DNA of 64,000 nucleotides from assembly GCF_000411455.1 (NCBI RefSeq), contig NZ_KE150458.1, positions 186,001-250,000 on the forward strand, written 5' to 3'. Source of the stretch: Microbacterium sp. oral taxon 186 str. F0373. GTDB taxonomy: Bacteria > Actinomycetota > Actinomycetes > Actinomycetales > Microbacteriaceae. Positions 41,268-50,563 of this stretch are shown one piece after another (position 1 is the stretch's first letter; each line of letters starts with the position of its first letter). The notes below the pieces were generated by a model. The model was not told the DNA's origin and searched no databases. It was given only the letters and a program-made list of their open reading frames with translations. The translations under genes and the position numbers were made by a program.

Positions 41268-41278
41268 CCGCACTCATG
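41268..41278 (+). promoter_or_regulatory. Variant motif A (tag-gene type)
   Basis: CCGCACTCATG with 5 nt to ATG 41284, one shorter than the other variants. Confidence 0.5.
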
Positions 41279-41283
41279 TGTGC

Positions 41284-42120
41284 ATGAGCACCTTCGACGC
41301 GTCCCTGCACCCCCGAGGCCAAGCAGCCAACCACGGCCAGTTCATCAACAAGGCGAACGATGCTCCGACTGGTGTGCTCGCGGCTCCGGTTGAATCGTCC
41401 ACGGGATCTATCCTTAAGGAGCGCTCGAGCGCCGCGTCGCTGCACGCCTCGGCCCGCAACACCTATCTCCTGGCCAACCGTGACGCCGCCACCGCACTGC
41501 TTCGCGAGCAGTTCCCGGGCGTGCAGATGGCGATCTTCACCCGCAACTGGGATGACGACCAGGTCAAGCTCCACCAGCTACTCGGAACCGCCAACATCGA
41601 CTTCACCGAGAGCACCGACTGGGCTGAGCTCAGCAAGGAGCAGCGGGATGCCTACCGGGATGCACAGGCGTGGGTGGGGGAGATGGGCGATGACATCGCC
41701 AGCTACCTCGAGCCCTCTGACGAGGAGCACGACGGGTGGTACGAGTACCAGATCGATCTGACGACGCAGCCGAAGCACACCGACGCTACGCACTACACGC
41801 TCGAGCAACTGGAACGCTCTGAGCGGTCGGCACTGTGTGCCGCGCTCAGCGATATGGACGGGCGCGCCATCTCCACCTTCGACACCGATGAGATCGTCTA
41901 CCAGCTGCAAGAGGGCTACTGGGCGGAGGCAGATGAGCTCGCCCTCGCCGACAAGCTCACCGCCCGGTACGGGAGCATCGAGAAGGCAGCCGACGCCATC
42001 GCCGCATCGACCGAATGGGGCGAGTTGCGAGAGGAGGTCGACCGGCACGCGCGCGAGCAGATGATCGACCACCTCGCCCGCGCCGCCACCAACCTCATCT
42101 GGGCGGAGGGGGCCGAATGA
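41284..42120 (+). CDS. Tagged protein, unknown C-terminal part
   Basis: 278 residues. Tag MSTFDASLHPRGQAANHGQF then INKANDAPTGVL. The remainder is acidic and helical (YTLEQLERSERSALCAALSD, ADELALADKLTARYGSIEKAADA). Not recognised. Its stop overlaps the next tagged gene (ATGA), which is coupled to a third, so three tagged proteins are made from one transcript. Confidence 0.7.
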   Translation: MSTFDASLHPRGQAANHGQFINKANDAPTGVLAAPVESSTGSILKERSSAASLHASARNTYLLANRDAATALLREQFPGVQMAIFTRNWDDDQVKLHQLLGTANIDFTESTDWAELSKEQRDAYRDAQAWVGEMGDDIASYLEPSDEEHDGWYEYQIDLTTQPKHTDATHYTLEQLERSERSALCAALSDMDGRAISTFDTDEIVYQLQEGYWAEADELALADKLTARYGSIEKAADAIAASTEWGELREEVDRHAREQMIDHLARAATNLIWAEGAE

Positions 42121-43094
42121 CCACTTTCGATGCTGCGCTCCACCCCCGAGGACGGGCACAAAACGCAGGACAGTTCCGCCAAAAGGAGAACGAAGCTCCA
42201 GGCGCCGGCCTGGAGAGGCGATCTGTTGCCGAGATGCAGGCAGAACGCATACAGGAGCTTGAGGATCACTGGTTCGCCCTGTGGACCGACGCCGGACCGA
42301 ACGCAGAGCTGGACCTCGCAGGAGAGGACCCCGGTCGCCAAGCAGACCTCGCTCGCACCACAACCGACCCGCGCACGCTCGCACAGCTCGCCCGGAACAC
42401 GGTCGGTGACGTCGGCAGCGCCGTCGCACGCAACCCCCACACACCAGCCTCAGTTCTGCACTACCTCGCGACCAGCCAGGACCGAGCCCGCGCGTACGAA
42501 GACCGATTCCATGCGATCCACAATGTGGCGTGCGACCCCGCGACAATCCGAGGCCTGTGGGATGCCCCGCTGAACAGCGAGTGGTCCCGGCCCCTTCGCA
42601 TAGACATAGCCACCGCACCGAACACACCCGGCGACATCCTTCGCGACCTCGCCTTCCGGTCCTACTCGCCGCAGGCCGGCGATCACCCCAACTTCCCCGA
42701 GGAAGCTCTCGCCGCGGCGGTCTCTGACCCCACCCGCGCTCACCTGGTGGTCGGCAACGCGAAGCTCACCGACGAGCAGCTGCGAGCTGCTCTCAGGGCG
42801 GTCGACCCATTCACAGATGATGATGACGACGAGATCTGGGCCGTCCTCACGGCAGCCGGGGCAGCCAAGCATCCGAACGCTTCCGAAGAGACGGTCAAAT
42901 CGCTGCTGACGCACCCGGACGCGCACGTACGGAAGACCGCGAAGGACCGACTCACCGGCAACCGCATCACCCGGTCCCGCGCCGCGGCGGAACGTGAGAT
43001 GCGCGATGCGGGAGGCAGCGAAGAGGAGATCACGCTTGCGGGCAACATCGCCGCCCGTGGCGCCCTCGAAGGCAACGAGTGGGGGCAGGCGTGA
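42117..43094 (+). CDS. Tagged protein with LRV-like repeats
   Basis: 325 residues. Tag MTTFDAALHPRGRAQNAGQF. Residues ~70-300 contain repeated units such as LARTTTDPRTLAQLARNT, AVARNPHTPASVLHYLAT, DIATAPNTPGDILRDLA and GNAKLTDEQLRAALRA, the pattern of leucine-rich-variant (LRV) helical repeats, which normally bind other proteins. Overlaps both neighbours by 4 bases. Plausibly a scaffold within the tagged set (inference). Confidence 0.7.
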   Translation: MTTFDAALHPRGRAQNAGQFRQKENEAPGAGLERRSVAEMQAERIQELEDHWFALWTDAGPNAELDLAGEDPGRQADLARTTTDPRTLAQLARNTVGDVGSAVARNPHTPASVLHYLATSQDRARAYEDRFHAIHNVACDPATIRGLWDAPLNSEWSRPLRIDIATAPNTPGDILRDLAFRSYSPQAGDHPNFPEEALAAAVSDPTRAHLVVGNAKLTDEQLRAALRAVDPFTDDDDDEIWAVLTAAGAAKHPNASEETVKSLLTHPDAHVRKTAKDRLTGNRITRSRAAAEREMRDAGGSEEEITLAGNIAARGALEGNEWGQA

Positions 43095-43810
43095 ACACTC
43101 ACGGCGAGGACCTTCATCCTCGCGGGCAGGCCGTCAACGCTGGCCAATTCCGGACGAAGGCGAACGACGCGCCCACACAGGGGCTTAGTGGAACCGCGGA
43201 CGACTACGCGGGCCGCGGACCGCTTTGGTGCACGAACCTCAACCCGCACGGGGAACATTCGACGCGAAACCAGGTCGGCGGCACGGACTACTGCTCCGGC
43301 CGCCCCGACCCCGCGGACCCTGCCACCTACCTTCCGACCCCCAGCGACCAGGACGGCACGGCGCGGGCTGCCGCATATCGCGCGGACCACCCCGCGACCG
43401 CCAGCGAGCAGGCAGCCGCGGATGACGCCATCGCCACGTTCATCCGCAAACGCGGCATCACTCCCGCGTTTGCGGACGGAGAAGAACCGCCGGTGGTGAC
43501 ACTCGGATACGCACTCGGCGATCAGGTGGCATATGAGGCGATCCGCGAGCTCCTCGTCGACGCTCAGCGAGCCGCTCTCTCCGAAGCGCGCAAATCCGCT
43601 ATCCGGGCGGCAGCAGGACTCTGGGGGCCAACAACGAAGGTTCCCAGCTTCGACGAACTCGAGTCCGGAATCAGCGGACCGAATGCTCACGCCGTCGAGT
43701 ATCTGCGTGGGCAAGTCGAGACGATCGCGGACACGTTCGGCGCAGGACAAGTCGCTGATGCGCACCACGTCATCTACGACGAGATCCGCGCCGCCGCGGG
43801 GGAGCTGTGA
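43091..43810 (+). CDS. Tagged protein, unknown C-terminal part
   Basis: 239 residues from GTG (VNTHGEDLHPRGQAVNAGQF). A Cys/His segment (LWCTNLNPHGEHSTRNQVGG) follows the tag, then helical acidic sequence. Third gene of the tagged operon 41284-43810. Confidence 0.7.
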   Translation: MNTHGEDLHPRGQAVNAGQFRTKANDAPTQGLSGTADDYAGRGPLWCTNLNPHGEHSTRNQVGGTDYCSGRPDPADPATYLPTPSDQDGTARAAAYRADHPATASEQAAADDAIATFIRKRGITPAFADGEEPPVVTLGYALGDQVAYEAIRELLVDAQRAALSEARKSAIRAAAGLWGPTTKVPSFDELESGISGPNAHAVEYLRGQVETIADTFGAGQVADAHHVIYDEIRAAAGEL

Positions 43811-43831
43811 GCACTCGTACCGGCTTGGAGT

Positions 43832-43845
43832 TGCCGCAGGGGTGG
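43832..43845 (+). promoter_or_regulatory. Motif B promoter, no gene behind it
   Basis: TGCCGCAGGGGTGG followed within 20 nt by a strong terminator. Predicted RNA from 43851 would be about 55 nt. Confidence 0.5.
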
Positions 43846-43864
43846 GTGAGGCAGGGAGCAACCG

Positions 43865-43906
43865 CGTCGGGGCTGGCGTTCAGTGAGTGTTCTGCCAGCC
43901 CCGACG
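43865..43906. terminator. Bidirectional terminator
   Basis: Perfect 13-bp stem CGTCGGGGCTGGC and complement. It separates the tagged operon from the convergent 920-residue gene, whose original stop was at 43914-43916. Confidence 0.75.
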
Positions 43907-43941
43907 TACCCGTCTAGTCCGCAGGCTCAGCAACGACAAGG

Positions 43942-45364
43942 GGTCAAGCCCCGGGACGTGGTGTAGCGGTCGGTGATCCTTCTGCTGTTGATTTCGGTTA
44001 GGCGCTGAGTTCGAGGACGGTGTCGGTGGTCGCCTCCGTTCCGGTGTCGGGGACGAGGGTGAGGCGGGACTTGGCGAGGATGTCGAGGCCGAGGTAGCGG
44101 CGTCCTTCGGCCCATTCGTCGGTCTGTTCGGCGAGGACCGCGCCGACGAGGCGGATGATCGCGTCACGGTTGGGGAAGATCCCGACGGAGTCGGTGCGGC
44201 GGCGGATCTCGCGGTTCAATCGCTCGTTCGGGTTGTTGGACCAGATCTGCTGCCAGAGCCCTTCGGGGAACCCGGTGAACGCGAGGATGTCCGCCCGGGC
44301 GGTATCGAGGTGGTCGTGCGCGTCAGGGAGCTTGCCGTCGACGTAGTCCAGGAGCCGGTCGAACTGCGCGTTCACTGCGTCAGCGTCGGGCTGGTCGTAA
44401 ACGGAGTGCAGCATCGCCTTCACCGCCGGCCACATGCTCTTCGGCGTCACCGACATCAGGTTCGCCGCGTAATGGGTTCTGCATCGCTGCCAGACCGCGC
44501 CGGGCAGGTTCGCGGCGATCGCTTCGACGAGACCTGCGTGAGCGTCGGAGGTGACGAGGCGGACCCCGCCGAGTCCACGAGCGACGAGGTCGGCGAAGAA
44601 GCTGTTCCATGCCGCTCCGGTCTCCGACGTTGCGACCCGCAGCCCGAGGACTTCGCGGCGCCCGTCGGCGTTCACGCCGGTCGCGACCAGCACGACCGCA
44701 TTGATCACGCGGCCACCCTCACGGACCTTCATCGTCAGCGCATCGGCGGCGACGAACGTGAACGGGCCGGCGTCGCCGAGGGGCCGGTGCCGGAACTGGT
44801 CGACGTGCTCGTCGAGGTCGGCCGCCATCCGGGAGACCTGCGACTTCGACAGCGAGTGGATCCCGAGGGTCTTCACCAGCTTGTCCATCCGACGCGTCGA
44901 GACGCCCGCGAGGTAGCAGTCCGCGACGACCGTGATCAGCGCGGTCTCGGCCCGTTTGCGGCGTTCCAGCAGCCATTCCGGGAAGTACGTCCCTTGCCGC
45001 AGTTTCGGGATCTGAACGTCGATGGTGCCGACCCGGGTGTCCAGGTCGCGGTGCCGGTAGCCGTTGCGCTGGGCGACGCGGTCCGGGGAGGGCTTACCCC
45101 ACTCCGCGCCGACGACGGCATCCGCGTCGGCGGACAGCAGCGCGTTGATCGTGGACTGCAGCAGGCTGCGCATCAGATCCGGCGACGCGTCGGTCAGGGC
45201 TTCAGCGAGCACGCTCGCAGGGTCGACAATATGAAGTGCGGTCATCGTGATGATGCCTTTCGAGTGGAGGTAAGAGACTTCTCGAAGGATCACACGGTGA
45301 CCGCGCTTACGTCGGGAACGACGAGCCGGCCACCGCGGGCTACACCACCTTAAGGGGCACTACT
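43942..45364 (-). mobile_element. IS256-family element, copy 2 (inverted)
   Basis: 1423 bp, flanked by the 8-bp duplication CGACAAGG (43934-43941 and 45365-45372). Same length as copy 1 and opposite orientation, 32.5 kb apart. It supplies a new stop codon to the 920-residue gene. Confidence 0.9.
43998..45245 (-). CDS. IS256-family transposase, copy 2
   Basis: 415 residues, same predicted protein as copy 1, all DDE residues present. Confidence 0.92.
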   Translation of the reverse strand: MTALHIVDPASVLAEALTDASPDLMRSLLQSTINALLSADADAVVGAEWGKPSPDRVAQRNGYRHRDLDTRVGTIDVQIPKLRQGTYFPEWLLERRKRAETALITVVADCYLAGVSTRRMDKLVKTLGIHSLSKSQVSRMAADLDEHVDQFRHRPLGDAGPFTFVAADALTMKVREGGRVINAVVLVATGVNADGRREVLGLRVATSETGAAWNSFFADLVARGLGGVRLVTSDAHAGLVEAIAANLPGAVWQRCRTHYAANLMSVTPKSMWPAVKAMLHSVYDQPDADAVNAQFDRLLDYVDGKLPDAHDHLDTARADILAFTGFPEGLWQQIWSNNPNERLNREIRRRTDSVGIFPNRDAIIRLVGAVLAEQTDEWAEGRRYLGLDILAKSRLTLVPDTGTEATTDTVLELSA

Positions 45365-48122
45365 CGACAAGGTGCCCGAAGCCCGCGGTATCTACACGAT
45401 TGTGCCGTGAGTGATGCCACTCACCAGGTGCCGTGTTCCCCGCCTCGTAGGCAGCGTCCGCGAGCTCATCAAGCGTGCGGCCGACGACGGGCTCACCTCG
45501 CCTCTGAGCTGATGCGATCAAGGCCCACAGGTCCCGGGAGTGGATCGGTGTCGTGGTCGTGATGGACTTCAGGTGCGCGTCCCAAAGGTCATCTGCATCC
45601 CGGCCGTAGTCCTCCTCGAACCTCTCCCGGACCGCGGCGACCTGCGCTTCATAGATCGCAGTCTCGATGGGGCGAACGTAGCGGTAGGCGGCCGTCTCAG
45701 CGGCACGACGTTCTTCACGTTCAGCCTTCGCGGCTGCCGCGCATCGCGAACGGTAGGCCTGCACGAGCTCGTGGAATGGCTCGTCTAGCCACACCAGTCG
45801 GGGGCGCACTTCGGAGTACCGGGTCGCGTCGTCCGGCCACCAAGGGATTCCGTCGGCGTACTTCGCGAAGGAGTAATCGCCCGTGTTGGAGGTTGCGACC
45901 AGCTGCGGCGACTCGCCACCCGCGTCGACCCGCCAGCTGAGCGCCTTGATTGCCGGGTTGGTCAGAGCCCACCGCCAACCGAATGAGCTCTCATCGGGGA
46001 CGACGATCGCATTCTCCGGGTCGTCTCCGACCCAGTAGTAGGCGCGCATTCTGCGCTCGACGGGATTCTTCGGATCCCAGAACTCGATGACGCAGATGGC
46101 GGTGCCGGCCGCTGCGGCCTGCTCCCGCGCCTGCGCGACGAGGGTGGCGCGTTCCGGCTCGCTGAGTCTCTGCTTCCGAACCTGACCGTGCGTCCACGTC
46201 GCCCACTCCTCCGCCTGCCACGCGACGTGCAGGGCCGCGGCGGTGCGCGTCGCAAGGATCTGCCACCGCTTCGTGTCCCCAAGAGAGCCATTCCGGCGGA
46301 TCCTTGTGACGTCGAGGAAGACCCCCGGCTCGTGAGCGCCGGGGGAGGGTGCATAGGCGAACCATCGGCCCTGACGGTCGCGCGCAACGGCTATGACGCC
46401 GGGCACGGTCTGACCGGCGGCGACGATCAAGTCTTCGGCGGCGTCGCCGGCGGCAGCGCGCCGCGAGCGGTACTCCGCGAGAATCTGGTCAGCGGCCTTC
46501 TTCTCGTGGGACCCAGAGCCATTGAGTGGCTTGGACCACGTGTGAGCAACCTTCCACCAGTGCACGAGCTCGTCCACCAACGCGGGCGCGTCTGAGGCCT
46601 CTGCCCCCTCTGTGGCGAGTAACGCTTCAAGTAGGACACGGAACTCCCGCTCCGCGTCTGCCTCCGCCCGCTTGGCCTCGAGCGCGGCACGGATGACCGG
46701 GACCATCGACAGGAAGTGTTTCGAGCGTTCCTCCCGCGAGGCGAGAAACCATTCCAACTCCGGGACTGTGATCAGGTCGAACGGGAGCACCCAGTCGTCG
46801 GATGCCATCACGACGCATGAGGCGCGCTGCTTCGGGGCGACGGGCATCTCACCCACGTAGTGGTAGCCGGGTCGGTCGGGGACGGGAACGTTGCGCTTGT
46901 AGACGCTGTCCGTACGTTCGAACCGAATGACGAACCCGCCATCTTTGCGTCCCTCGATGAGGTGCGGCACCCCTGTTGCCGGGCGAGTATCGATCCGGTC
47001 GGGGTACAGCCGAGGGTGGTAGCCGCGCCGGTACGACTCGCCTCGCACGTACTCGTCACGGAAGCCCTCCGAGTGCCAGTCTCCGATCACGCGCAGGCCG
47101 GGGCGCAGGAGCGCGTTCAGTCGACGCTGCCACTGCGAGAACGTCTCGCTCGCCTCTCCGAGCTGCAACGACTGGTCGCCGTCCTGGATCAGCTGGATCT
47201 TGCCGCGGTCCTGGTCACGCACGGACATGAAGTCAACGCCGCCCTCAGGGAGCGGATGCCAAACGGGAGTGCGCTCCGTGATGCCTTTGAGGACGAGCAT
47301 GACCCTCATGTAGTGACGGCGCCGCGCGTCAGCGACCTTCTCGAGCTTGAACCATTCCTCTGACCCTGGGCGGACTGGCTCGCCAACCTTCATCCCGAAC
47401 AGCTTCTGGTCGAACACGTCGACGAACTCGGTGCGGTTTGGCAGGATCCGGTCGATGAGACGCAACTTCGGGTCCACGGTCAGGAGATACAGCTTCTCGC
47501 CGTTGCGTAGGAGCCAGAACGATTCACTGTTCGCTTCATCGCGGGCCGCGTCCTCGAAGGCGTTGCCGCTCCTGCTTTTGACCCGGGTGGGCACGAGGAC
47601 GACAACTCCCTTCTCCTCGGGGAGCACCCGCGAGAGGTTCGCGTCGTCGGCGCACAGCCACGAGATGAACTCGGGGATGCCGTCAGCGTCCATGCCGGTC
47701 TGCCCGGCTCCCATGAGCACGAGCGATTCCTCGGCCATCACGAGAATCTTCTGGCGAACAGTGATGGGAGTGTCGGCCGGCGCAGGCTTGCCGTCCCGGA
47801 TCAGCTGGAGGCTCTCGTCACGGCCGAGGTATAGGTCGACGGACCACATCACCTCGGTCATCTTCGCGAGCTGCTCCTGCAGCGGGCGCATCTGAGCTTC
47901 GAGCTCGGCGCGCTCCTTTTCGAACTGCGCCTCCATCTCGCGACGTTGCCGGTCGAGCTCTCCACGCTTGCGGGCGAGGTCTGCTCGTGCCTGCTCCTGC
48001 GCGCGGCTGATCGACGCGCGCTGCCTTGCGAGTTCGACGCGGGCGTTCACGATCGCTTCACGCGTGGATGCCGCGTCGGCACCCGTGTAGGGGATGAGGC
48101 TTCCGCCTTCCGTCTCGGTCAT
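45360..48122 (-). CDS. Large coiled-coil protein, unknown
   Basis: 920 residues, start placed by motif A. Residues ~25-90 are a long coiled coil (ARQRASISRAQEQARADLAR...REMEAQFEKERAELEAQM). The rest is soluble with no domain I recognise; it has a charged helical region near residue 800 (AAAAKAEREERRAAETAAYR). IS256 copy 2 cut in before its last seven residues: GHLVVAEPAD became GHLVE, with the stop inside the IS. The size and position, divergent from a tagged gene, suggest a structural or scaffold protein. Confidence 0.65.
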   Translation of the reverse strand: MTETEGGSLIPYTGADAASTREAIVNARVELARQRASISRAQEQARADLARKRGELDRQRREMEAQFEKERAELEAQMRPLQEQLAKMTEVMWSVDLYLGRDESLQLIRDGKPAPADTPITVRQKILVMAEESLVLMGAGQTGMDADGIPEFISWLCADDANLSRVLPEEKGVVVLVPTRVKSRSGNAFEDAARDEANSESFWLLRNGEKLYLLTVDPKLRLIDRILPNRTEFVDVFDQKLFGMKVGEPVRPGSEEWFKLEKVADARRRHYMRVMLVLKGITERTPVWHPLPEGGVDFMSVRDQDRGKIQLIQDGDQSLQLGEASETFSQWQRRLNALLRPGLRVIGDWHSEGFRDEYVRGESYRRGYHPRLYPDRIDTRPATGVPHLIEGRKDGGFVIRFERTDSVYKRNVPVPDRPGYHYVGEMPVAPKQRASCVVMASDDWVLPFDLITVPELEWFLASREERSKHFLSMVPVIRAALEAKRAEADAEREFRVLLEALLATEGAEASDAPALVDELVHWWKVAHTWSKPLNGSGSHEKKAADQILAEYRSRRAAAGDAAEDLIVAAGQTVPGVIAVARDRQGRWFAYAPSPGAHEPGVFLDVTRIRRNGSLGDTKRWQILATRTAAALHVAWQAEEWATWTHGQVRKQRLSEPERATLVAQAREQAAAAGTAICVIEFWDPKNPVERRMRAYYWVGDDPENAIVVPDESSFGWRWALTNPAIKALSWRVDAGGESPQLVATSNTGDYSFAKYADGIPWWPDDATRYSEVRPRLVWLDEPFHELVQAYRSRCAAAAKAEREERRAAETAAYRYVRPIETAIYEAQVAAVRERFEEDYGRDADDLWDAHLKSITTTTPIHSRDLWALIASAQRRGEPVVGRTLDELADAAYEAGNTAPGEWHHSRHNRVDTAGFGHLVE

Positions 48123-48128
48123 GGCCTG

Positions 48129-48139
48129 CACATGCACGG
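48129..48139 (-). promoter_or_regulatory. Motif A promoter
   Basis: Minus-strand CCGTGCATGTG, 6 nt before the ATG ending at 48122. A tag-type variant promoter lies 19 nt away on the plus strand. Confidence 0.65.
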
Positions 48140-48157
48140 TGGCGGCCGGCTGCTGCG

Positions 48158-48168
48158 CCGCACTCATG
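48158..48168 (+). promoter_or_regulatory. Variant motif A (tag-gene type)
   Basis: CCGCACTCATG, then GTGGGC, then ATG 48175. Divergent to the motif A copy at 48129. Confidence 0.55.
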
Positions 48169-48174
48169 GTGGGC

Positions 48175-48687
48175 ATGACCACCTTTGACGAATCGCTCCA
48201 CCCTCGCGGCAACGCCGGACGGTTCGCCGCGAAGCGGAACGATGCGCCGGCGCAGACGCTCGACGCGCCCATCGCGGACCCGTTCTCGCATCAGGCAGCC
48301 TTCCCGATCCCGGACGCCGACCGTGAGGTCTTCGCCGAAGCTGCCACCTTCCGCGATATCGACGACCTGTACATCGCGCGCCCGCGGGACCGCGGGTACA
48401 CGGCCGACCTCACCCTCCGGTGGGCGGGGATCGCACGCGGCCGTGAACTCCGCGCGGCCGGAGACGCCGGCATCCCGACCTCGCTTCCCGAAGCGAACCC
48501 GTTCGCTCACACGCAGAACGACGTGGAGCTGTTCGAGATGTACACGCAGATCACCGAGGAGCCGCCCGGCGACGGCGAGATGTCATCGAACCAGTGGTCG
48601 AACTGGGTGCTCCGGCTGACGGAGCAATACAACGCGCGTCGTATGGAACTGGTCCGGGCGGATGTCCTGGGCAGCTATCGCATGTGA
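48175..48687 (+). CDS. Tagged protein, unknown C-terminal part
   Basis: 170 residues. Tag MTTFDESLHPRGNAGRFAAK then RNDAPAQTL, with the shorter NAG form shared with the 31949 protein. The rest is helical and soluble. Unrecognised. Confidence 0.7.
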   Translation: MTTFDESLHPRGNAGRFAAKRNDAPAQTLDAPIADPFSHQAAFPIPDADREVFAEAATFRDIDDLYIARPRDRGYTADLTLRWAGIARGRELRAAGDAGIPTSLPEANPFAHTQNDVELFEMYTQITEEPPGDGEMSSNQWSNWVLRLTEQYNARRMELVRADVLGSYRM

Positions 48688-48735
48688 CATCGAGGATGTC
48701 GCCGGTGCACGCCAGGATTTCAAGGAGGAGGTCAA

Positions 48736-49002
48736 GTGGATCAGATGGCCGTGATCGTGGGCGACTCGCTCGCTCGTATCCAGCAGACCTTCGAAGCGTG
48801 GGTGGCACCTGCGGCGCCCGCCGTGGAGGAAGCTCATCGATCCTTCAACGAGGTGGTGTTGCCGGGCCTCACCAGCGTGACCAGGGGAGTGGTCGCCCTG
48901 CAGGAGTTCACCGGACCGCAACTCTTCACCACCATCGTCCTCGTCTGCGGCGTATTCGTGCTGCTCGCTGTGGGTTCCGCTGTTGCGTACCGCTCCCCGT
49001 AG
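48736..49002 (+). CDS. Single-helix membrane protein
   Basis: 88 residues from GTG behind AGGAGG. Helical soluble part, then one membrane helix (FTTIVLVCGVFVLLAVGSAVAY) at the C-terminus, a tail-anchored layout. Unknown function. Confidence 0.6.
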   Translation: MDQMAVIVGDSLARIQQTFEAWVAPAAPAVEEAHRSFNEVVLPGLTSVTRGVVALQEFTGPQLFTTIVLVCGVFVLLAVGSAVAYRSP

Positions 49003-49009
49003 CGATCGG

Positions 49010-49020
49010 CCGCATGTATG
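49010..49020 (+). promoter_or_regulatory. Variant motif A (tag-gene type)
   Basis: CCGCATGTATG with 5 nt to ATG 49026; the most diverged variant. Confidence 0.45.
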
Positions 49021-49025
49021 TGGGT

Positions 49026-50447
49026 ATGAGCTCCTTCGACGCCTCGGACCACCCTCGCGGGCAGGCCGCCAACGCCGGCCAGTTCCGCGAGAAGGCTAAC
49101 GACGCCCCCGACAGTGAGCTCACCGCCGATGTCGACGACGAGCCGTGTAACAAGTGGATGATCCTCGCCGACCGGCTCCTCGACTTCTCAAAGGCCGTCG
49201 AGAGGGAGAACCGCCGCCTCGAGCGCGCGGGCGTCGACGAGCGGTTCACGTTCACGCACGAGCGTAAGGTCTGGCGGGACGAGCACGGTCGACCGTGGAT
49301 GGTCGAAGCAATCGAGCTGAACCGGCCCCGCATCGCCGTCGGCGACTGGCAGTTCCTTGCCCAGCACGAGAAGACCGCCGCCGGGGCGATCATCACCTAC
49401 CAGGCCGGGTCCGCCGGTGAGCGCGTCGAGGGCGACCCGTCGATGCGATGCGACCACTGCGGTCAGTTCCGATCCCGGCAGAAGGTGTTCACTCTCCGGG
49501 ACCGGAACACTGGCGAGCTCAAGCAGATCGGGTCGAACTGTCTGTCCCTCTTCCTCGGAACGAAGCCCGAGGGCTTGTGTGCTATGGCGCGCGAAGTCGG
49601 CGCCGAGCTCCGCCTCGACGAGGACGACGACTTCGCGTCGGGCAACGCCAAGCCGAACGCCTTCGACGGCGACATGCTGCTGCTCGCCACGATTCGTCAG
49701 ATCGCGCTGGATGGCGGCGAGTACGTCTCCCGCTCCAAAGCGGGCATGTACCGTACGCCCACCGCCGAGAAGGTCAAGGGACAGCTCGCCGTCCTCACCT
49801 CTGAGCCGCCGGCCCCGGCCGAGCTGGCGGAGATGAACGCTGTCGTCGACTGGGTCGGCGCGCTCGAACCGGGTGACGAGGACGACTACTTGCGCAACCT
49901 CGTCGCCGCGTTTACCCGCGATGACGACGGTGAACTCATCGTCTACTCCAAGCACGCCGGTCTCGCCGCCAGCGCCATATCCGCTTACCGCCGGCACATC
50001 GCACGCGAGGCGGAGCGTCAGAGGAAGGAGGAGCTCGCGAAGACCAAGCTCGCAGCTTTCGCCTTCAATCCCGGCGAAAGCCTCAAGGACAAGGGCCTGG
50101 AACTGAGCGTGGTGTCCATGAGGGAGGGTCACGACTACGGCTACGGGGCCCCCACCCACATCACATTGTTGGACGACGACGGGCACGTCTTCTATTGGAA
50201 GTCGACAGGGTTCCTGAGCATGCCGGTTGAGCTCGCGGACGGCACCGGATACACATTCGCGCCGAGCGAGGGTTGCCGCGTGCGAATCACGGGCGGCTCC
50301 GTGAAAGAGCACCGAGTCTCGGACTTCAACGGAGACCATGAGACCGTCATCTGGCGAGTGAAGTTCGCGCCAACGCAGCAGCAGCTCGACGACTGGGAGT
50401 CGGAGCGCGCCGCCGAGCTTGCCTCGCTCGTTTCGTCGCGCGATTAG
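49026..50447 (+). CDS. Tagged protein with zinc-ribbon-like core
   Basis: 473 residues, the longest tagged protein. Tag MSSFDASDHPRGQAANAGQF then REKANDAPDSEL. Residues ~145-180 (RCDHCGQFRSRQKVFTLRDR ... GSNCLSLFLG) form a pattern common in mobile-element proteins, where C-x-x-C plus a later Cys likely bind zinc. A helical region (~315-340) precedes a beta-rich C-terminus (THITLLDDDGHVFYWKSTG, TGYTFAPSEGCRVRITG) that looks like an OB fold. A nucleic-acid-binding role is plausible. Confidence 0.7.
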   Translation: MSSFDASDHPRGQAANAGQFREKANDAPDSELTADVDDEPCNKWMILADRLLDFSKAVERENRRLERAGVDERFTFTHERKVWRDEHGRPWMVEAIELNRPRIAVGDWQFLAQHEKTAAGAIITYQAGSAGERVEGDPSMRCDHCGQFRSRQKVFTLRDRNTGELKQIGSNCLSLFLGTKPEGLCAMAREVGAELRLDEDDDFASGNAKPNAFDGDMLLLATIRQIALDGGEYVSRSKAGMYRTPTAEKVKGQLAVLTSEPPAPAELAEMNAVVDWVGALEPGDEDDYLRNLVAAFTRDDDGELIVYSKHAGLAASAISAYRRHIAREAERQRKEELAKTKLAAFAFNPGESLKDKGLELSVVSMREGHDYGYGAPTHITLLDDDGHVFYWKSTGFLSMPVELADGTGYTFAPSEGCRVRITGGSVKEHRVSDFNGDHETVIWRVKFAPTQQQLDDWESERAAELASLVSSRD

Positions 50448-50490
50448 CGCACTGACGCTTGCAGGCTATTCACGTTCGGGATCACTTCAT

Positions 50491-50504
50491 TGCCACAAGG
50501 GTGG
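50491..50504 (+). promoter_or_regulatory. Degenerate motif B
   Basis: TGCCACAAGGGTGG, two bases off the consensus, upstream of the 50564 gene. A TACACT -10 lies nearer the start codon. Confidence 0.4.
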
Positions 50505-50563
50505 GACTTGTCGACCGTTGGTAATCCGAACTGGCGTTCCGCGGACCCCAGTACACTCCGATC

